Below, in pieces: positions 36,001-48,270 of a stretch of DNA of 64,000 bases (positions are counted from its first letter, which is position 1; every line of letters begins with the position of its first letter). The DNA lies in the NCBI GenBank assembly GCA_905250115.1, contig CAJNOI010000007.1:53049-117048 (forward strand), read 5' to 3'. Below the pieces are notes generated by a model. The model was not told the DNA's origin. It searched no databases and saw nothing but the letters and a program-made list of their open reading frames with translations. The position numbers and the translations under genes were made by a program. Source of the DNA: Adineta steineri (Eukaryota > Rotifera > Eurotatoria > Adinetida > Adinetidae).

Positions 36001-36999
36001 TTGGTGCTCTTGGTTGTTTCAGCGTTCCATTTGTTGTGTGTTCCTTCACCGTGTAGTAAGCTCGAAATCGTCAGTACGAACTGAACAAAATATTTGAGCA
36101 GTATCTTGATATGATTTATTCATTTGTGGTATGTTCCTCCACTAGGTAATGATCTGAAAATCTTTGCTTCGAATTGGACAAGCTATTTGAATAGAATCTT
36201 CGTATGAATTATACTTTTGTTATGTGTTCCTCCCGTATGTAATAAAGTCAAAAGTTTTCCTTCGAACTGAGCAGAATATTTGAATAGAATCTTGCTATAA
36301 ATTATTCATTTATTGTATGTTCCTCCACCATGTAATGAATTCGAAATCTTTGATTTTGAACTGAGCAAAATATTTGAATAGAATCTTGGTATAAATTATT
36401 CATTTATTGTATGTTGCTCCAGTATGTAATGAACTCGAAATCTTTGCTTCGAACTGAACCAAATATGTGAAATGAATCTTTGTTTGAGCTCCCCATTTGT
36501 AGTGTCTTTGTTCACTATGTGATGAACGAGAAACTTTGGCTTCGAACTGAACAAAATATTTGAATGTAATCTTCTTGTGAATTACTCATTTGGTGTGTGT
36601 TTCTCGAGCATGTAATGAGCTCGAAATCGGTAGTGCAAACTGAAGAAAAGATTTGAATAGAATGTTGGTATGAATTATTCATATATGGTGTGTTCCTCCA
36701 CTATGTAATGAACTCGAAATCTTTCCTTGGAACTGAATAAAATATCTGAAATGAATATTTGTTTGACCTGCCCATTTGCAGTGTTTTCTTCCATTATGTG
36801 GTGAACGGGAAACTTTGGCTTTGAACTGTACGACATATTTGAATAGTGTCTTGCTATGAATTATTCATTTGTTGTATGTTCTTCCACCATGTAATGAAGT
36901 CAAGATCTTTTATGGGAGCCGAAGAAAATATTTGAATAGAATCTTCTTGTGAATTGTTTATATGTGGTGAATTTGCTCGGTATAGTTGCATGTTGTTAT
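33070..36999. repeat. Large tandem satellite, roughly 93-bp unit
   Basis: About forty diverged head-to-tail copies over 3.9 kb. The common unit contains GAACTGAACAAAATATTTGA, ATAGAATCTTGCTATGAATT, ATTCATTTATTGTGTGTTCC and TCCACCATGTAATGAACTCG. A second unit type replaces the middle with ATGTTTGTTTGAGCTG and CCATTTGTAGTGTCTT and recurs at intervals, suggesting higher-order organisation. There are stops in every frame, so it is non-coding. The array runs into the assembly gap, and a unit-like stretch continues at about 37106-37142 after it, so its true length is unknown. Confidence 0.92.
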
Positions 37000-37099
37000 N
37001 NNNNNNNNNNNNNNNNNNNNNNNNNNNNNNNNNNNNNNNNNNNNNNNNNNNNNNNNNNNNNNNNNNNNNNNNNNNNNNNNNNNNNNNNNNNNNNNNNNN
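37000..37099. other. Assembly gap (100 N)
   Basis: Exactly 100 N bases, the usual placeholder for a gap of unknown size. It lies inside the satellite array, since satellite-like sequence is found on both sides. Confidence 0.97.
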
Positions 37100-37142
37100 A
37101 TCATTTCCTCGAAATGGGAAGAATATTTGAACAGAGCCTTGG

Positions 37143-39404
37143 AAAATAAGTCAGGTATGTTATATCAATATAGTTTATTAATGATAACTAAGTGAGACAA
37201 TGTTCTGATATTTTGTCTCGTCATTTGTACAATCTTCTTCGAGATTATCATTTGAAGCACTTTATGACACGGAGCTAACTAACTATTTTTCTTTTTAGGA
37301 TGGATGGCACAGACGCACATCACATCCAAACTCGAATATTCCAATCAAGCAACATTATTACATTATCGAACATTTAAAGTAGTTAGGTTTTTCCTTTTCT
37401 AATATCTTTTAGTTCGTTTTGCTCTTCATATATACTCAAGCATTCATCTTACTTTTTTCAGTTTTAAATCTTTTGTTTTTTTTCAAAACTTTTTATTTTA
37501 ATAAAACATGTACACAAAAAAACATGCCATGTTTATTAGAATCTTGAGGGTGTGGGTGTTTAAAAAAAAGACTGATCGATCTATCATGAAGATAAATAGA
37601 TACAAACTGCTCTTCTCAACTTTTGCTTTTCAGCAATGGATTGTGTTGTTATTGAAGTAAAAAAAAATATAATAATGGAAAAAATGCATTGTTGAATATT
37701 CAAACGCGTTTTGAATTTAGTATATGCTCAAACTATGATGATTCATTCAATCATCGACATCGTGCATATCTCTTGATGCACTTGGAGATAAAACTGAGTT
37801 TCTGAAGCTGCTATTTTCAGAAAGTGTTAGTCATATGAAATGATTGAAAATAGTAAGTTCGGATGTCTGGTGAAGACTCTAGTAAAAAAGGGAACGTGTG
37901 CGACATCTACATATGCGCATGTAATGTGGTTAACAATCAAATGATGACGATCACGTTCACAAATCTTTTGTAGATCATTGTAACTGAACGCCATTAATTT
38001 GTGTGTTGATATGGTAGACCTCTATGTTGGTGTCATCTATAAATAAAACTAGCTCTTAATTCAAAAAAAATTAAGATATTGTAGGTATCAATTCCAAGTT
38101 TAACACTATTATCATTTTAGATGTCGCCAACGTTACTGTTTTTAACTTTGATTGGCAATTGCAATCACGTTTCATTTCATCAGATTACATACTAGTTGTT
38201 TATCAATACAAAAACACTCGAGCTATGCATTTTAAAAAAATTAATATAGAAGAATTTAAAAGATAAAAAATTTCGAAAAATCATACGGTAAAAAATTATA
38301 TGATTAGGAAAACAAACAAATAAATAAAAATATAAAAACGCATAATATTAATAAAATTAGAACAAGAAAAAATTCTACCGTTGAATTTTTTAAGGGATAT
38401 AATAAAAAAATAGCCATGCAACGTATTTAGAAAAAAGGAAACAAATCGATCTTTTATATCTTCATGGTGTAGATATGGATCTTTGATATATGTGTCACTC
38501 ACCCACACTCACATCCACACTCTCAACAAGACTTTACTAATGATAGATAATTACATCCAAATTATTCTAAAATATCTAAAGAAAATGACGAAACAATTAT
38601 CATGTTTTTTAATTTAAAAAATTCGTTTTAGTTCATTAATTGAATATTACTAATGCTCACGATCGATCAGAATAATATGATTTAGAGCACAAGAAGAATA
38701 GTAAAATTATTAATCATTACAATACATTAGCATCTCTATGTTATTGAATATTTCAGACGTATCAATAGTATTTGATGATAAAACATTTTGTTTTTCTTCA
38801 TTGTAATGACAATTATGTTGTATTGAAACCAATATAAAATAGAAAAATGTGTTATATTATCCAAATAGAACAATATTTAATTTACTAATAATTAAATAGA
38901 AAATACATACAAATAACTTGTACGAATCATGAATCATGTATTTATTCGGATAATCTTCATTTTACACATAAACTTTGTTTATATAATCAATTCTATGAAC
39001 ATAGGATAAATCCATATGATTACTAAAATCTGTGTTAATTTTAATATACACAGTTTGATATCAAGAACAATACATTGTAATTATAGCAACACTCATGAAT
39101 AGCATACATCTCTAAATATCTAATCAAAACAAATCGCATGAATCGCTATAAAATTATTCATAGAAATAATAACGATTCATTTAACTACGATAATCTAACC
39201 ATAAACATTTGAAAGTTCATTTAAAAAGTATGAAAAAAAATGTTATAATTTCTTTTATTTCATATAAAACAGTTTCAATCTGAAAAATTTTAAAGGAAAA
39301 AGAAAACAAAATTAATAACATAAAAAAATAAATTATTCAACTAAATATCATATTTTGATATTTATTAACAACAATCATTCCTCCCTTTTCTTTTTGTTGT
39401 TGAG
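37143..39404. other. Gene-free region after the satellite
   Basis: AT-rich. A short open stretch with splice-like borders at 37299-37378 is not supported by any neighbouring exon. No RNA gene or domain seen. Confidence 0.4.
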
Positions 39405-39875
39405 AAAGTGCATGTATTCTTTCTTCCCATTGTTTTATATGTGGTGAAAGCCTTTCAATTAATTGCCGATGTTCTTCATTAGAATTTTACTCAATTAATG
39501 ATGATGGTAATTTTTCAATAACATTATTTGCAAGTACTTATCGACATATAGGATCTTCAATATCATTACGAAAATCACATTCAATATAAAATCCTTTTTT
39601 TAATTCTTGATAGTTTTCTTTTACATATGTAATTCATTGATTTATTCATCTATTAAACCACGAGGACGACAAAGAGTTATTTTTGGTGAATTTAAATCTC
39701 GATATGTTGATGAAAGTTTCGCAATGAGTGCTATACATAATAAACGTTTATCATGATCTAACTCATTTTCATCTCCATTAGAATAGATTGTTGTATTCAA
39801 AGAAATTGGATTATCATAATTTATGATTAAACCATCTAAATAGATAGATATTAATATATTTAATTCTTCATCCAT
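39405..39875 (-). pseudogene. RWD-domain (RNF25-like) pseudogene, copy B
   Basis: From ATG 39875 the minus strand encodes MDEELNILISIYLDGLI, then TLCRPRGLIDE and a stop: an intact RWD N-terminal half. Ignoring stops, the frame continues through YIECDFRND, NNVIEKLPSSLIE and HIKQWEERIHALSQQQ. The stop at IDE, the stop after CR and the stop after SSLIE each sit where copy A has CAA (Gln), so three CAA to TAA changes broke it. There is no RING domain. RWD proteins of this type bind E2 enzymes. Confidence 0.7.
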
Positions 39876-40440
39876 ATTATCATCATCATTGAAGTTATTT
39901 TAAGTAACCGATGAGAAGAATAATGCTAGCAGTCTTAAATTGAATAATTTATAATAAAACAAATAATTTTTTATCCAATCAATACCATTATGATATTGTT
40001 TACCAATCTATCCTTTATTTGTAATTAATCGATTCGAGTATTATTGTAATATAAACAAACTTTATGAGCATTGTTAGAACATTTGTCAAGTACTCTATAG
40101 TATAATTATAATGATCAATATTGAATAAAATATTTAATTAGAACTTTAAAATAGATATCTAGAATATTATAATAATATAAAGACTTAGAATAGGAAAACG
40201 CAGACAAGAATATGATATTATTTTTTACTTATGTTTCTGTATAGAGTCAGATGATGCATTTTTTTATTCATTAGTCATTTAGATATTTTTAAAGCGTTAA
40301 TTGTTTTGAAACATAGCGTAAACAAGAATTTTTCTATTGCATTCTCTTACTGATAATAAAGCATTATAGAATTATATTGTAATCTTTCCATTCAAAAGAC
40401 AGTCTCGATGAGAATATTATTAATTGATCTTCTATGAAAA
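39405..40440. repeat. Segmental duplication, copy B
   Basis: Partner of 28952-29990. Similarity covers the RWD pseudogene and about 550 bp beyond it, ending near 40435. The DMGDH/SARDH-family sequence that follows copy A is absent here. Confidence 0.75.
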
Positions 40441-41567
40441 TTTTAGCAATTATTGTAGATTATTTTTTCTCATATATATCGAACAGTTTTCTTTACAAAA
40501 GTTAACCTGTAGGGGACCTCAGCCAGTTTTTGTAAGAACTAAGTACTGGGGGGTACTAAAGGTGAATTTTACAAAATTTCTTTTTTGCATCAAATATATG
40601 TTTTTTAATGTGTTGTTTTGGGCTGATTTCGAATAGGATATTCATTTTTTGATCAGGGCAGTTCATGATGATGGTATATTAAAAATACTGAATATACCTA
40701 TTGTTTTTTATCTTAGAAACTAATGGAAGATACTACAATATTGTTGAAGAAACTTTTCCCCACGAAACTCATTTTCACAAACTTTTGAACACATATTTCG
40801 ATGCATTCTGATGTGCTCTTTCAGTTGAGACTAGTCCTGATAAGATCTAGAGCGCGGATCCAACCAACATGGCCTAGATACCTACCCCAATGACCACCTA
40901 ATACCGAAGAAAAAAATTCGACTATCAGGTACTTTCAATGGTATCAAACGATAGCCTATCATTAGTAGTATTTATGGTAAAAAATCTCGGTTCTATCTTT
41001 TATCGTTCGTAAGATATTAAAAATTTACTGAATAAAGTTGGTCAAAAATGTGACCCAAATAGGTATTACTCATGATACTTGTGACGGTTATATCTCAACA
41101 AAGGCTTGTTCGTTTGAGCTGAAATTTTGGGTTTCTTCCTAACTTAGTATGGTCTATCTACTGTAAAAATATCAGCCAAATCGGAGATGGTCATTGAGCA
41201 ACGTTATGGCAAATTGGGTGTGGGTTACGTGCAATGCCTCTTATGTACTCACCTATGAAAAACACTTTGACATCTTTTACTTATCCAGCCTATTTTAAAC
41301 TCTTCATATGCTTTAGACTTAACCCATGATATCACTGCGTGTTACTTAGATGATAGACATCAGTTTTGTAATTACATGTATGTTATAACACGTGCTCGAG
41401 CGCACTTTATTAATAGAAAAATAATTAAATCAATGAAAATGATTTTAAAAAATATAATAATAATAAGAAATAAAGTTAAGAGAAGATGCACTCACATCCC
41501 TACATTGGTTTTATCCAAAGACCTTTCAATTTATGAGCTTTTTATAAATATAAGAATGTCAATTGAA
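40441..41567. other. Unclassified sequence, possibly transposon-derived
   Basis: From about 40500 to 41260 the composition is richer in G and C than the surroundings (for example GTAGGGGACCTCAGCC at 40510 and GAGCGCGGATCC at 40850), with no open reading frame, no clear terminal repeats and no detected copy elsewhere in the window. May be an old mobile element. Confidence 0.3.
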
Positions 41568-41576
41568 AAATTAAAT
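41568..41576. repeat. 9-bp target-site duplication, left
   Basis: AAATTAAAT directly abuts the left terminal repeat. The identical 9 bases follow the right terminal repeat at 42581-42589. Confidence 0.75.
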
Positions 41577-42580
41577 GGGTCAGAGTAATTGGCCGAAGAA
41601 GGAATAGACGGCCGAACCGATCGAAGGCGCTGCTTGGCTGTTGCGGCAAACTCGTTTAACCTGTAGCTGTCGATCCGTAGTTTACCTGCAATAATCTAAT
41701 ATATATCGATATATATATATATATGTATATTGATAAATGTACAAAGATTTCGGAGTTAAGAGAACTTTCCCAATGACTTTTAAAATAAAAGCAAAAAGAT
41801 TTTTAATTCATTAATAACTATCTTAAAATTTTAAATGTAAAAGCCTTTCAAAATTAAGTGGTTTCTATCGTATAATTTACATTTTTCTCAGTCATAATGA
41901 CTGAAACAACTTCAGTATCTTTTGACTAGAACGATACATTCACTTTTTCTTTCTTTGATAACTCGACTTATCTCAAGTGGATAACTCGACTTATCCTTTA
42001 CAAAATTTTTTTTGACTGAATCTATACATTCGTTTTTTCTCTCTTTGATAAGTCGAGTTATCCTTTAGATAGCATCTTTCAGTTAGGTCTATACGTTTGA
42101 TTTTCTTCTTCCTTTGACAACTCAACTTATCCTTTATATAATTTTTTTTTGATTAAATCTGTACATACATTCTTTTCTCCCTTTGATGAGTCGACTTATC
42201 TTTTACATAGGATCTTTTGACTAGATCTATGTATTCAATTTTTCCTCCCTCTGATAAGTCGAGTTATCGTTGTATTTTTTATATACTATTGATGTTGTAT
42301 CATTTAATTTTGTATAGTCGATTAAAATATTTAAGTCTGGATTCTTTCAAATATTATCAATAATTCCTTTTAAGTTCTTTATACCATCAATCTAGTAATT
42401 ATCAAGAAGCTAATAAACCGATGATTATTTAGTTTTCGCTCAAAACATTTAGAATATGTTGCATGATGGTGACATCTTTTAAAATTAATAGCACTTAAAT
42501 GTATAAGATATATGAAATAGAACAGCCAATCAATTTATTAGTCTTCTTCGTTCTTCGGCTTCGGCTAATTACTCCGACCC
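41577..42580. mobile_element. Non-autonomous TIR element with 9-bp TSD (MULE-like)
   Basis: 1,004 bp. The left end reads GGGTCAGAGTAATTGGCCGA and the right end, on the opposite strand, GGGTCGGAGTAATTAGCCGA: 18 of 20 positions identical. A perfect 9-bp duplication flanks it, as expected for Mutator-like elements (hAT elements make 8 bp). The interior has a GC-rich subterminal block (41591-41650), a TA run near 41703-41722 and an internal tandem repeat (41930-42265). No transposase. Confidence 0.8.
41930..42265. repeat. Internal tandem repeat of the TIR element
   Basis: About five diverged copies of a roughly 70-bp unit with the core CTTTGATAAGTCGAGTTATC followed by TTTACATA, TTTTGACTAGATCTATACAT and TTTCTCC. 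Confidence 0.8.
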
Positions 42581-42589
42581 AAATTAAAT
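42581..42589. repeat. 9-bp target-site duplication, right
   Basis: AAATTAAAT, identical to 41568-41576. Confidence 0.75.
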
Positions 42590-42771
42590 GTTGTTAGAAG
42601 TTAGATAGAGGGTATTAGTGAACAATATTTCATAGGAATATATTCATTGGTTCAAAAGAGAATGCCTATCATTCAACAGACAGAACAGAAAGAAAAAACG
42701 AATTGTCAGATTGATATCAATTAAAAAGTATTCTTTGCGCCTTTTTTATAATAAAACTTTATTTGATTTAG

Positions 42772-45700
42772 ATGAAGAAAACGACTAGTAGTTCAACAAT
42801 GTCAAAAAATCAAACTACTCTTGGACAATTTTGGTCATCTAATAAATCGAAATCATCAACAACTAATATTAAAAATCCATCAGTATCTCAACATATTGAC
42901 GACGATGATGATGATGATGATATTGAATTATTAACTGCTATGGAACAGTTTGAAAAGAATAATTTACCTTCTTCATCGTCTTCTTCTTCTTATTCTGTTC
43001 CAGCAACTAAACCACCTCCAACAACAACAACATCTACATCTACATCAAAATGGCCAATAACCTATAAACCAGAACAAAATTCTAAACAAACACATCATGG
43101 ATCAGTATCAGCACCTGTAAATGTGAATGAACATATGCATACATATCCAGATTTTGATCGACAATCAGGATCTATTTGGATTTATCCAACAAATTATGAA
43201 AAACGTGATTATCAATATAAGATAGTTAGTGAAGCATTATTTCAAAATACACTTGTCGTTCTACCAACTGGTCTAGGAAAAACATTTATAGCAGCTGTTG
43301 TTATGTATAATTATTGTCGTTGGTATCCAACAGGTAAAATTATATTTACTGCTCCAACTAAACCATTAGTCGCTCAACAAATGGATGCTTGTGCTAAAGT
43401 AATGGGTATTCGAAAGAGTGAAATGTGTGAAATGACTGGTGGAGTTAATCCAGAAGAACGAAAAAGACTATGGTTAGAAAAAAGAGTGTTTTTCTTAACA
43501 CCACAAACATTAAATAATGATCTTGTTAAAACTACATGTCCATGGGCAAAAGTTCGTTGTTTAATTATTGATGAAGCACATCGAGCACTTGGTCAACATG
43601 CTTATTGTCAAGTATGTATAATCTATTTTATTCTTTTTCAAATTTTACTTTCTTTTCAATTAGGTTGTTCAAGAATTAAGTAGAAATGGTGAAGATTATC
43701 GTATTCTTGCACTTAGTGCAACACCAGGAAATAATGTCGAAGTAAAAGAAATACATTAATTAAAATTTTCTTGAATTACATTTATAAATAGGCTGTACAA
43801 AATGTTATTCAAAATCTTAAAATATCTCATATTGAAATGTTTACAGATGATTCACCTGATATTAAAAAATATAGTTTTGATAAAATAATTGATAAAATTG
43901 TTGTTAGTTCTAATAAATTAATGCAAGATATGCGACGATGTATTTTAAGTATACTCCAAAAACCAGTTGAAACACTTGCTAAATTAGGAGTTGTTTATCA
44001 AAAGAATCCTGAACATATTTCATGTGGATCACTTATTTTAACAATGAAAAAAGTAACAAAAGATAAGCCAACGAATTTAAATGTATGTATATATGTTCCA
44101 TGGAAAGATTATATGATATAGTTTTTTTTTATTCAGGATAAACAATACCAAGAAGCTAAAGGTGCAATTTTCTTTGCCATATCATTCTTTCATGCACTTG
44201 ATGAATTAGAAAAACATGGTTTACAATCTGTATATAATTTCTTTAAAAAAAAATTAACTGAAGATAAAAAAAATGGTTTATTACATGCAACATTTAAACA
44301 TAATACCGAATTAAATGAAATCTATACTCAATTACAAAATCTATTTGATTTATCACAAGTTAGTACACAACAACGACGTGTAACAAGTGTCCAAGTTGCT
44401 CATCCAAAATTAGCTAAATTACGTGAATGTGTTGTTGAACATTTTCAAACATTTGAACGTACAAAAACAAAAGCCGATGATCAAACACGTGTTATTATAT
44501 TTAGTGAAAAACGTGATAGTGTTAGAGAAATTACAGAACTTCTTGAACAAGATCGACCATTAGTTAAACCAATGTTATTTATTGGACAAGCTTCATCACA
44601 TGGTGCTGGACGTATGTGTTAGATATTTTAATATACACATTTCCCTATAAATAAACTATTGTTTTTAGAGGGTATCAATCAAAAATTACAAAAAAAAGTT
44701 GTGACTGATTTTCGTGCTGGTGGTTATAATGTACTTGTAGCAACATCAATTGGTGAAGAAGGTTTAGATATTGGTAGTGTTGATTTAATTATTTGTTTTG
44801 ATGCACTTAAATCACCAATTCGACTTGTTCAACGTATGGGTCGAACAGGACGTGCTCGACAAGGTCGAATTGTTCTTCTTATGACTGAGTTCGTTTATTT
44901 ATTGAATTATAATAATTTATTTATTTATTTGTCTTAATAATCTAGAGGTAAAGAAGAACGAACATATCATGAAGGTGAAATGCAACAAAAACGTATATTT
45001 AAATTAATTATTGATGGTGCACGTATGCTAAATTTATATCCTAATAATCTTCGAATGGTTCCATCCGATATTCAACCCAAATGTCAAGAAATGGCAGTTA
45101 AAATGACTGATGATACTGATATATCGGATAGACAAAATAAAAAAAAGTTTAAAGCAAACGATACAGATTTTAATTCAATAATAAATAAAACTAAACAACA
45201 AGGTTAATAGAAATAGAAAAGTTGCGTTTTTTTTCATCATATTCCAGTATGTATTTTTTTATATAGAAAATTTATTGAAATTATTTCGTAAAGATAAATT
45301 ACTTACTGATAATGAATTTTATCATTGGGTAAGAAATTATCAATTAAATGATGATGATGATGATAATGATAATAATGAAAAATCAATATCTACTGTAAGT
45401 TGGTTAGTTTTTCGTAAAAGGATTGAATTCAATTTTTGTTTTATAGAAAGATCGATTAAAATTAATGATGAAAACAGTTATTGAAAAATGGTCAAATGAA
45501 CAACGAGAAATTCAAAGTCAAACAATGCATTCATCTCGAACGAAAATATTAGTAGATTTCATGAAGAATTATACGAATGAAAGAATTTTTGTTGATATTC
45601 CAAATAATGTAAATTGAATATTTCAAAAAATATTCGAAATTATATGATCAAAATAATTTTAGACATGGCCAATGGATGAACCAACACCAATTGAAACAAT

Positions 45701-47654
45701 TATTCCGGAACGACCAAAAATGCCATCACCATTTGATCGTTCAAAATTAAAAGAACAAATTAAAGCAAAGGTAATATGTTCACCACTTGATCTAACGAAA
45801 TTACCCAACGAATGTGATCAATTATTAAATCTTCAAGCGATTGTACATAAAAAAGATGAAGAAATTGATTGTGGAGATTTATTTGGTAGTAAGTATTGAT
45901 TATCTTAGAAAAACTAGATTTCATTATTTTATGTTTAGCTGGTTCAACATTTGATATAACATGTCCAAAGTTGGAATCAACTAATATTGAATCCATATAT
46001 GATAATGATGATGTTAATACTGGAAATTTTAATATTACAATGGATGATCTATTTCCAGCATCTCAAACATCTCATTTATCACCAACATTACAGATAAATG
46101 ATGTTAAATCTCAACAAAAAAGTCTTTTTGATGATGATGATGATGGTATGGATGATGATGAATTATTAGAAGCATTTAATCAACATATGGAATCATCATC
46201 AAATCAAATAACAAATCCAAGTCCTGTATTAGTACTGACAAATAGAATTAATACACAGCATCACGAAAATACTCAAGCAGCTGATATTACATTACCGAAA
46301 TTTGATTTAGAATTTAGTTTCGATGATACTAATACAGTCAATACACAGCAGCAAGAAAATACTCAAAAAGCTGATGTTACATTGCCAAAATTTGACGTAG
46401 AATTTAGTTTCGATGATACTAATACAATTAATACACAACGTCAAGAAAATACTCAAACAGCTGATGTGACATTACCAAAATTTGATTTGGAATTTAGTTT
46501 CGATGATATTAATACACAACGTCAAGAAAATATTGAAGCAACTGATGTGACATTGCCGAAATTTGATTTAGAATTTAGTTTCGATGATATTAATACACAA
46601 CGTCAAGAAAATACTCAAACAGCTGATGTGACATTACCAAAATTTGATTTAGAATTTAGTTTCAATGATCTCGATAATAGTGATGAATCCAATAAGAAAA
46701 TACTCGATACGTAAGTTAATTGTAATATATACGAATATTTCATGAAATATGTATATTTTTTATCTTGTAGTATAATATATTGATTGATGATTTGTTTTTA
46801 TACTTGTACAGTTTTATTTATATCGAAAATAAAATTATGACTATATGAAATCTAAAGAATTACTCCTATCAATAATAGATACAAATAGTTTAGTTATTCA
46901 TTTTCAATATATTCTCTTTCCATAAATAAATAATTTCTAATACATCAATCTTTATTTTAGTTCTATATCTGAAACAACAAATAAAAATAATGTTACAACA
47001 GATTCTGAGAAATTTGAAACACCAATTCGACCAGTTCCATCAAAGAAACGTGTTCGACGTCTTTCAATTGTAACACCTGATATAGTCGAAAGAAAAAAAT
47101 CTAAAAGTGCACAAGAACTTTCTACTGAACAACAAGAACGACATTTTCATCGACGATTAGCATCAAATTTTCTTGATCAAGAAGCTAGTGTTGATGAAAC
47201 ACTTTCTCAAACAGTATCATCAGATGAAGTTGAAAATGATCATGATAATGAACATGATCATTTTATTGATGATCGTCAAGTTTTAACACAAATGCCAAAT
47301 ATTGATATGACAAGTATTTATTTAAAAAGTATAAAAAGTCCACAAATAAATATACGTCAACCACCACGATCAATACCAATAGAAGATATTTATTCACAAT
47401 TACCACATATGACAATGGAAGATGATATTTATGATGAAGATGATAGTTTTGTTGATGATACAACACAAATAATAGATGATCATCATGGTGAAGTTGATTA
47501 TGATGAACTTGCAAATATTCTTGGTACTCAATCAGTTGTACATCGTCAATGTAAAGTAACTAGACGTGGTGTTAAATTTGGACGAACATCAGAAACAACA
47601 ACACCACAACGTAAACTACCACGTCGTGTTCAAATAGCACAAAGTCCTATGTAA
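42772..47654 (+). CDS. FANCM-type DEAH helicase/translocase
   Basis: Anchor of the Fanconi anaemia core complex and replication-fork remodeller (Hef/Mph1 family). Eleven exons: 42772-43611, 43664-43741, 43792-44082, 44137-44611, 44669-44888, 44946-45202, 45267-45394, 45447-45608, 45663-45888, 45939-46710, 46961-47654. They join in frame to about 1,380 residues. QTTLGQFW (14-21) is PIP-box-like and matches the conserved FANCM N-terminus. Walker A LPTGLGKT is at 164-171 and DEAH at 267-270, followed by the FANCM-specific insert and helicase lobe 2 with GEEGLDIG and [13 protein letters not shown]. Residues about 993-1137 are five tandem 27-30-residue repeats. The C-terminal ERCC4-like/HhH module of vertebrate FANCM (about 2,050 aa) was not found. 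The exon 9 donor could also be GTAGTA, same phase. An acceptor AG abuts the ATG. Confidence 0.94.
46248..46672 (+). repeat. Five-copy coding minisatellite in FANCM
   Basis: Units of 81-90 bp encode [20 protein letters not shown] plus EFSFDDI with small changes (QHHEN, QQQEN, EATDV). Length differences are multiples of three, so the frame is kept. The third and later units are most alike, suggesting recent expansion. Confidence 0.9.
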
Positions 47655-48180
47655 TTTTCTTTTTCTTTCTATTGTAAAATATAACTGTTTTTCTTTTGCA
47701 TTGCAATTTTTCCTTTTTTTTTTCGGTGATAATATATTCTTTTTTTTTCTCCTTTGTTATCTATGTATCGTTCTAATTATTATAAAAATCATCTAAGAAA
47801 ACGTTGGACTTTACAGATAAATAAAAACAATATAAGCAGATGAAACCAATGAAAATTTTCTATCTAGTTCAAAATTACGTTAAAAGAATTTCATGATATC
47901 ATAGAATACGTTATATTCCTTTCTTTCTTCATGAATTACGGTGCGAAAATCAAGTACATCATATATTTTTCTAGTCAATCACGTTGTCGGCGTATGTTCG
48001 TCCATGTTCATTGTCTATCTTTTGCATAGTTAGACTAGATTTGATCATTGTTCTTGTGTCTGTATGGACGAATATTCTAAATGATACTTTGTTTTCGACA
48101 ATAGAAATGTGAACTATGCCCCTCATACATAATAAAGAAAGAATGAGATCGAGGTCTATCGATGTCCAGTTTATAGGGGG
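47655..48180. other. Spacer between FANCM and the coiled-coil gene
   Basis: T-rich 3' flank of FANCM, then less AT-rich sequence leading to a TATA box. No gene seen. Confidence 0.45.
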
Positions 48181-48189
48181 TATATATAG
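48181..48189 (+). promoter_or_regulatory. TATA box of the coiled-coil gene
   Basis: TATATATAG preceded by a GGGGG run, 90 bases before ATG 48271. Confidence 0.55.
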
Positions 48190-48270
48190 TCGTATTTTTC
48201 ACTCTCTCCTATTATATTTCTTCATATACACGTTCTAATCGTCTTTCTATTTCAATCAAATCAATTAAAC

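Noticed and set aside
37100..37378. Two open stretches after the gap with splice-like borders (37100-37154 and 37299-37378) that join in frame.
   Set aside because: The first is recognisably derived from the 93-bp satellite unit and the second has no domain or further exon, so a gene is not supported.
41497..41510. Possible right end pairing with GTAGGGGACCTCAGCC at 40510 to form a transposon.
   Set aside because: Complementarity is limited to about six bases plus a short patch and no target duplication was found.
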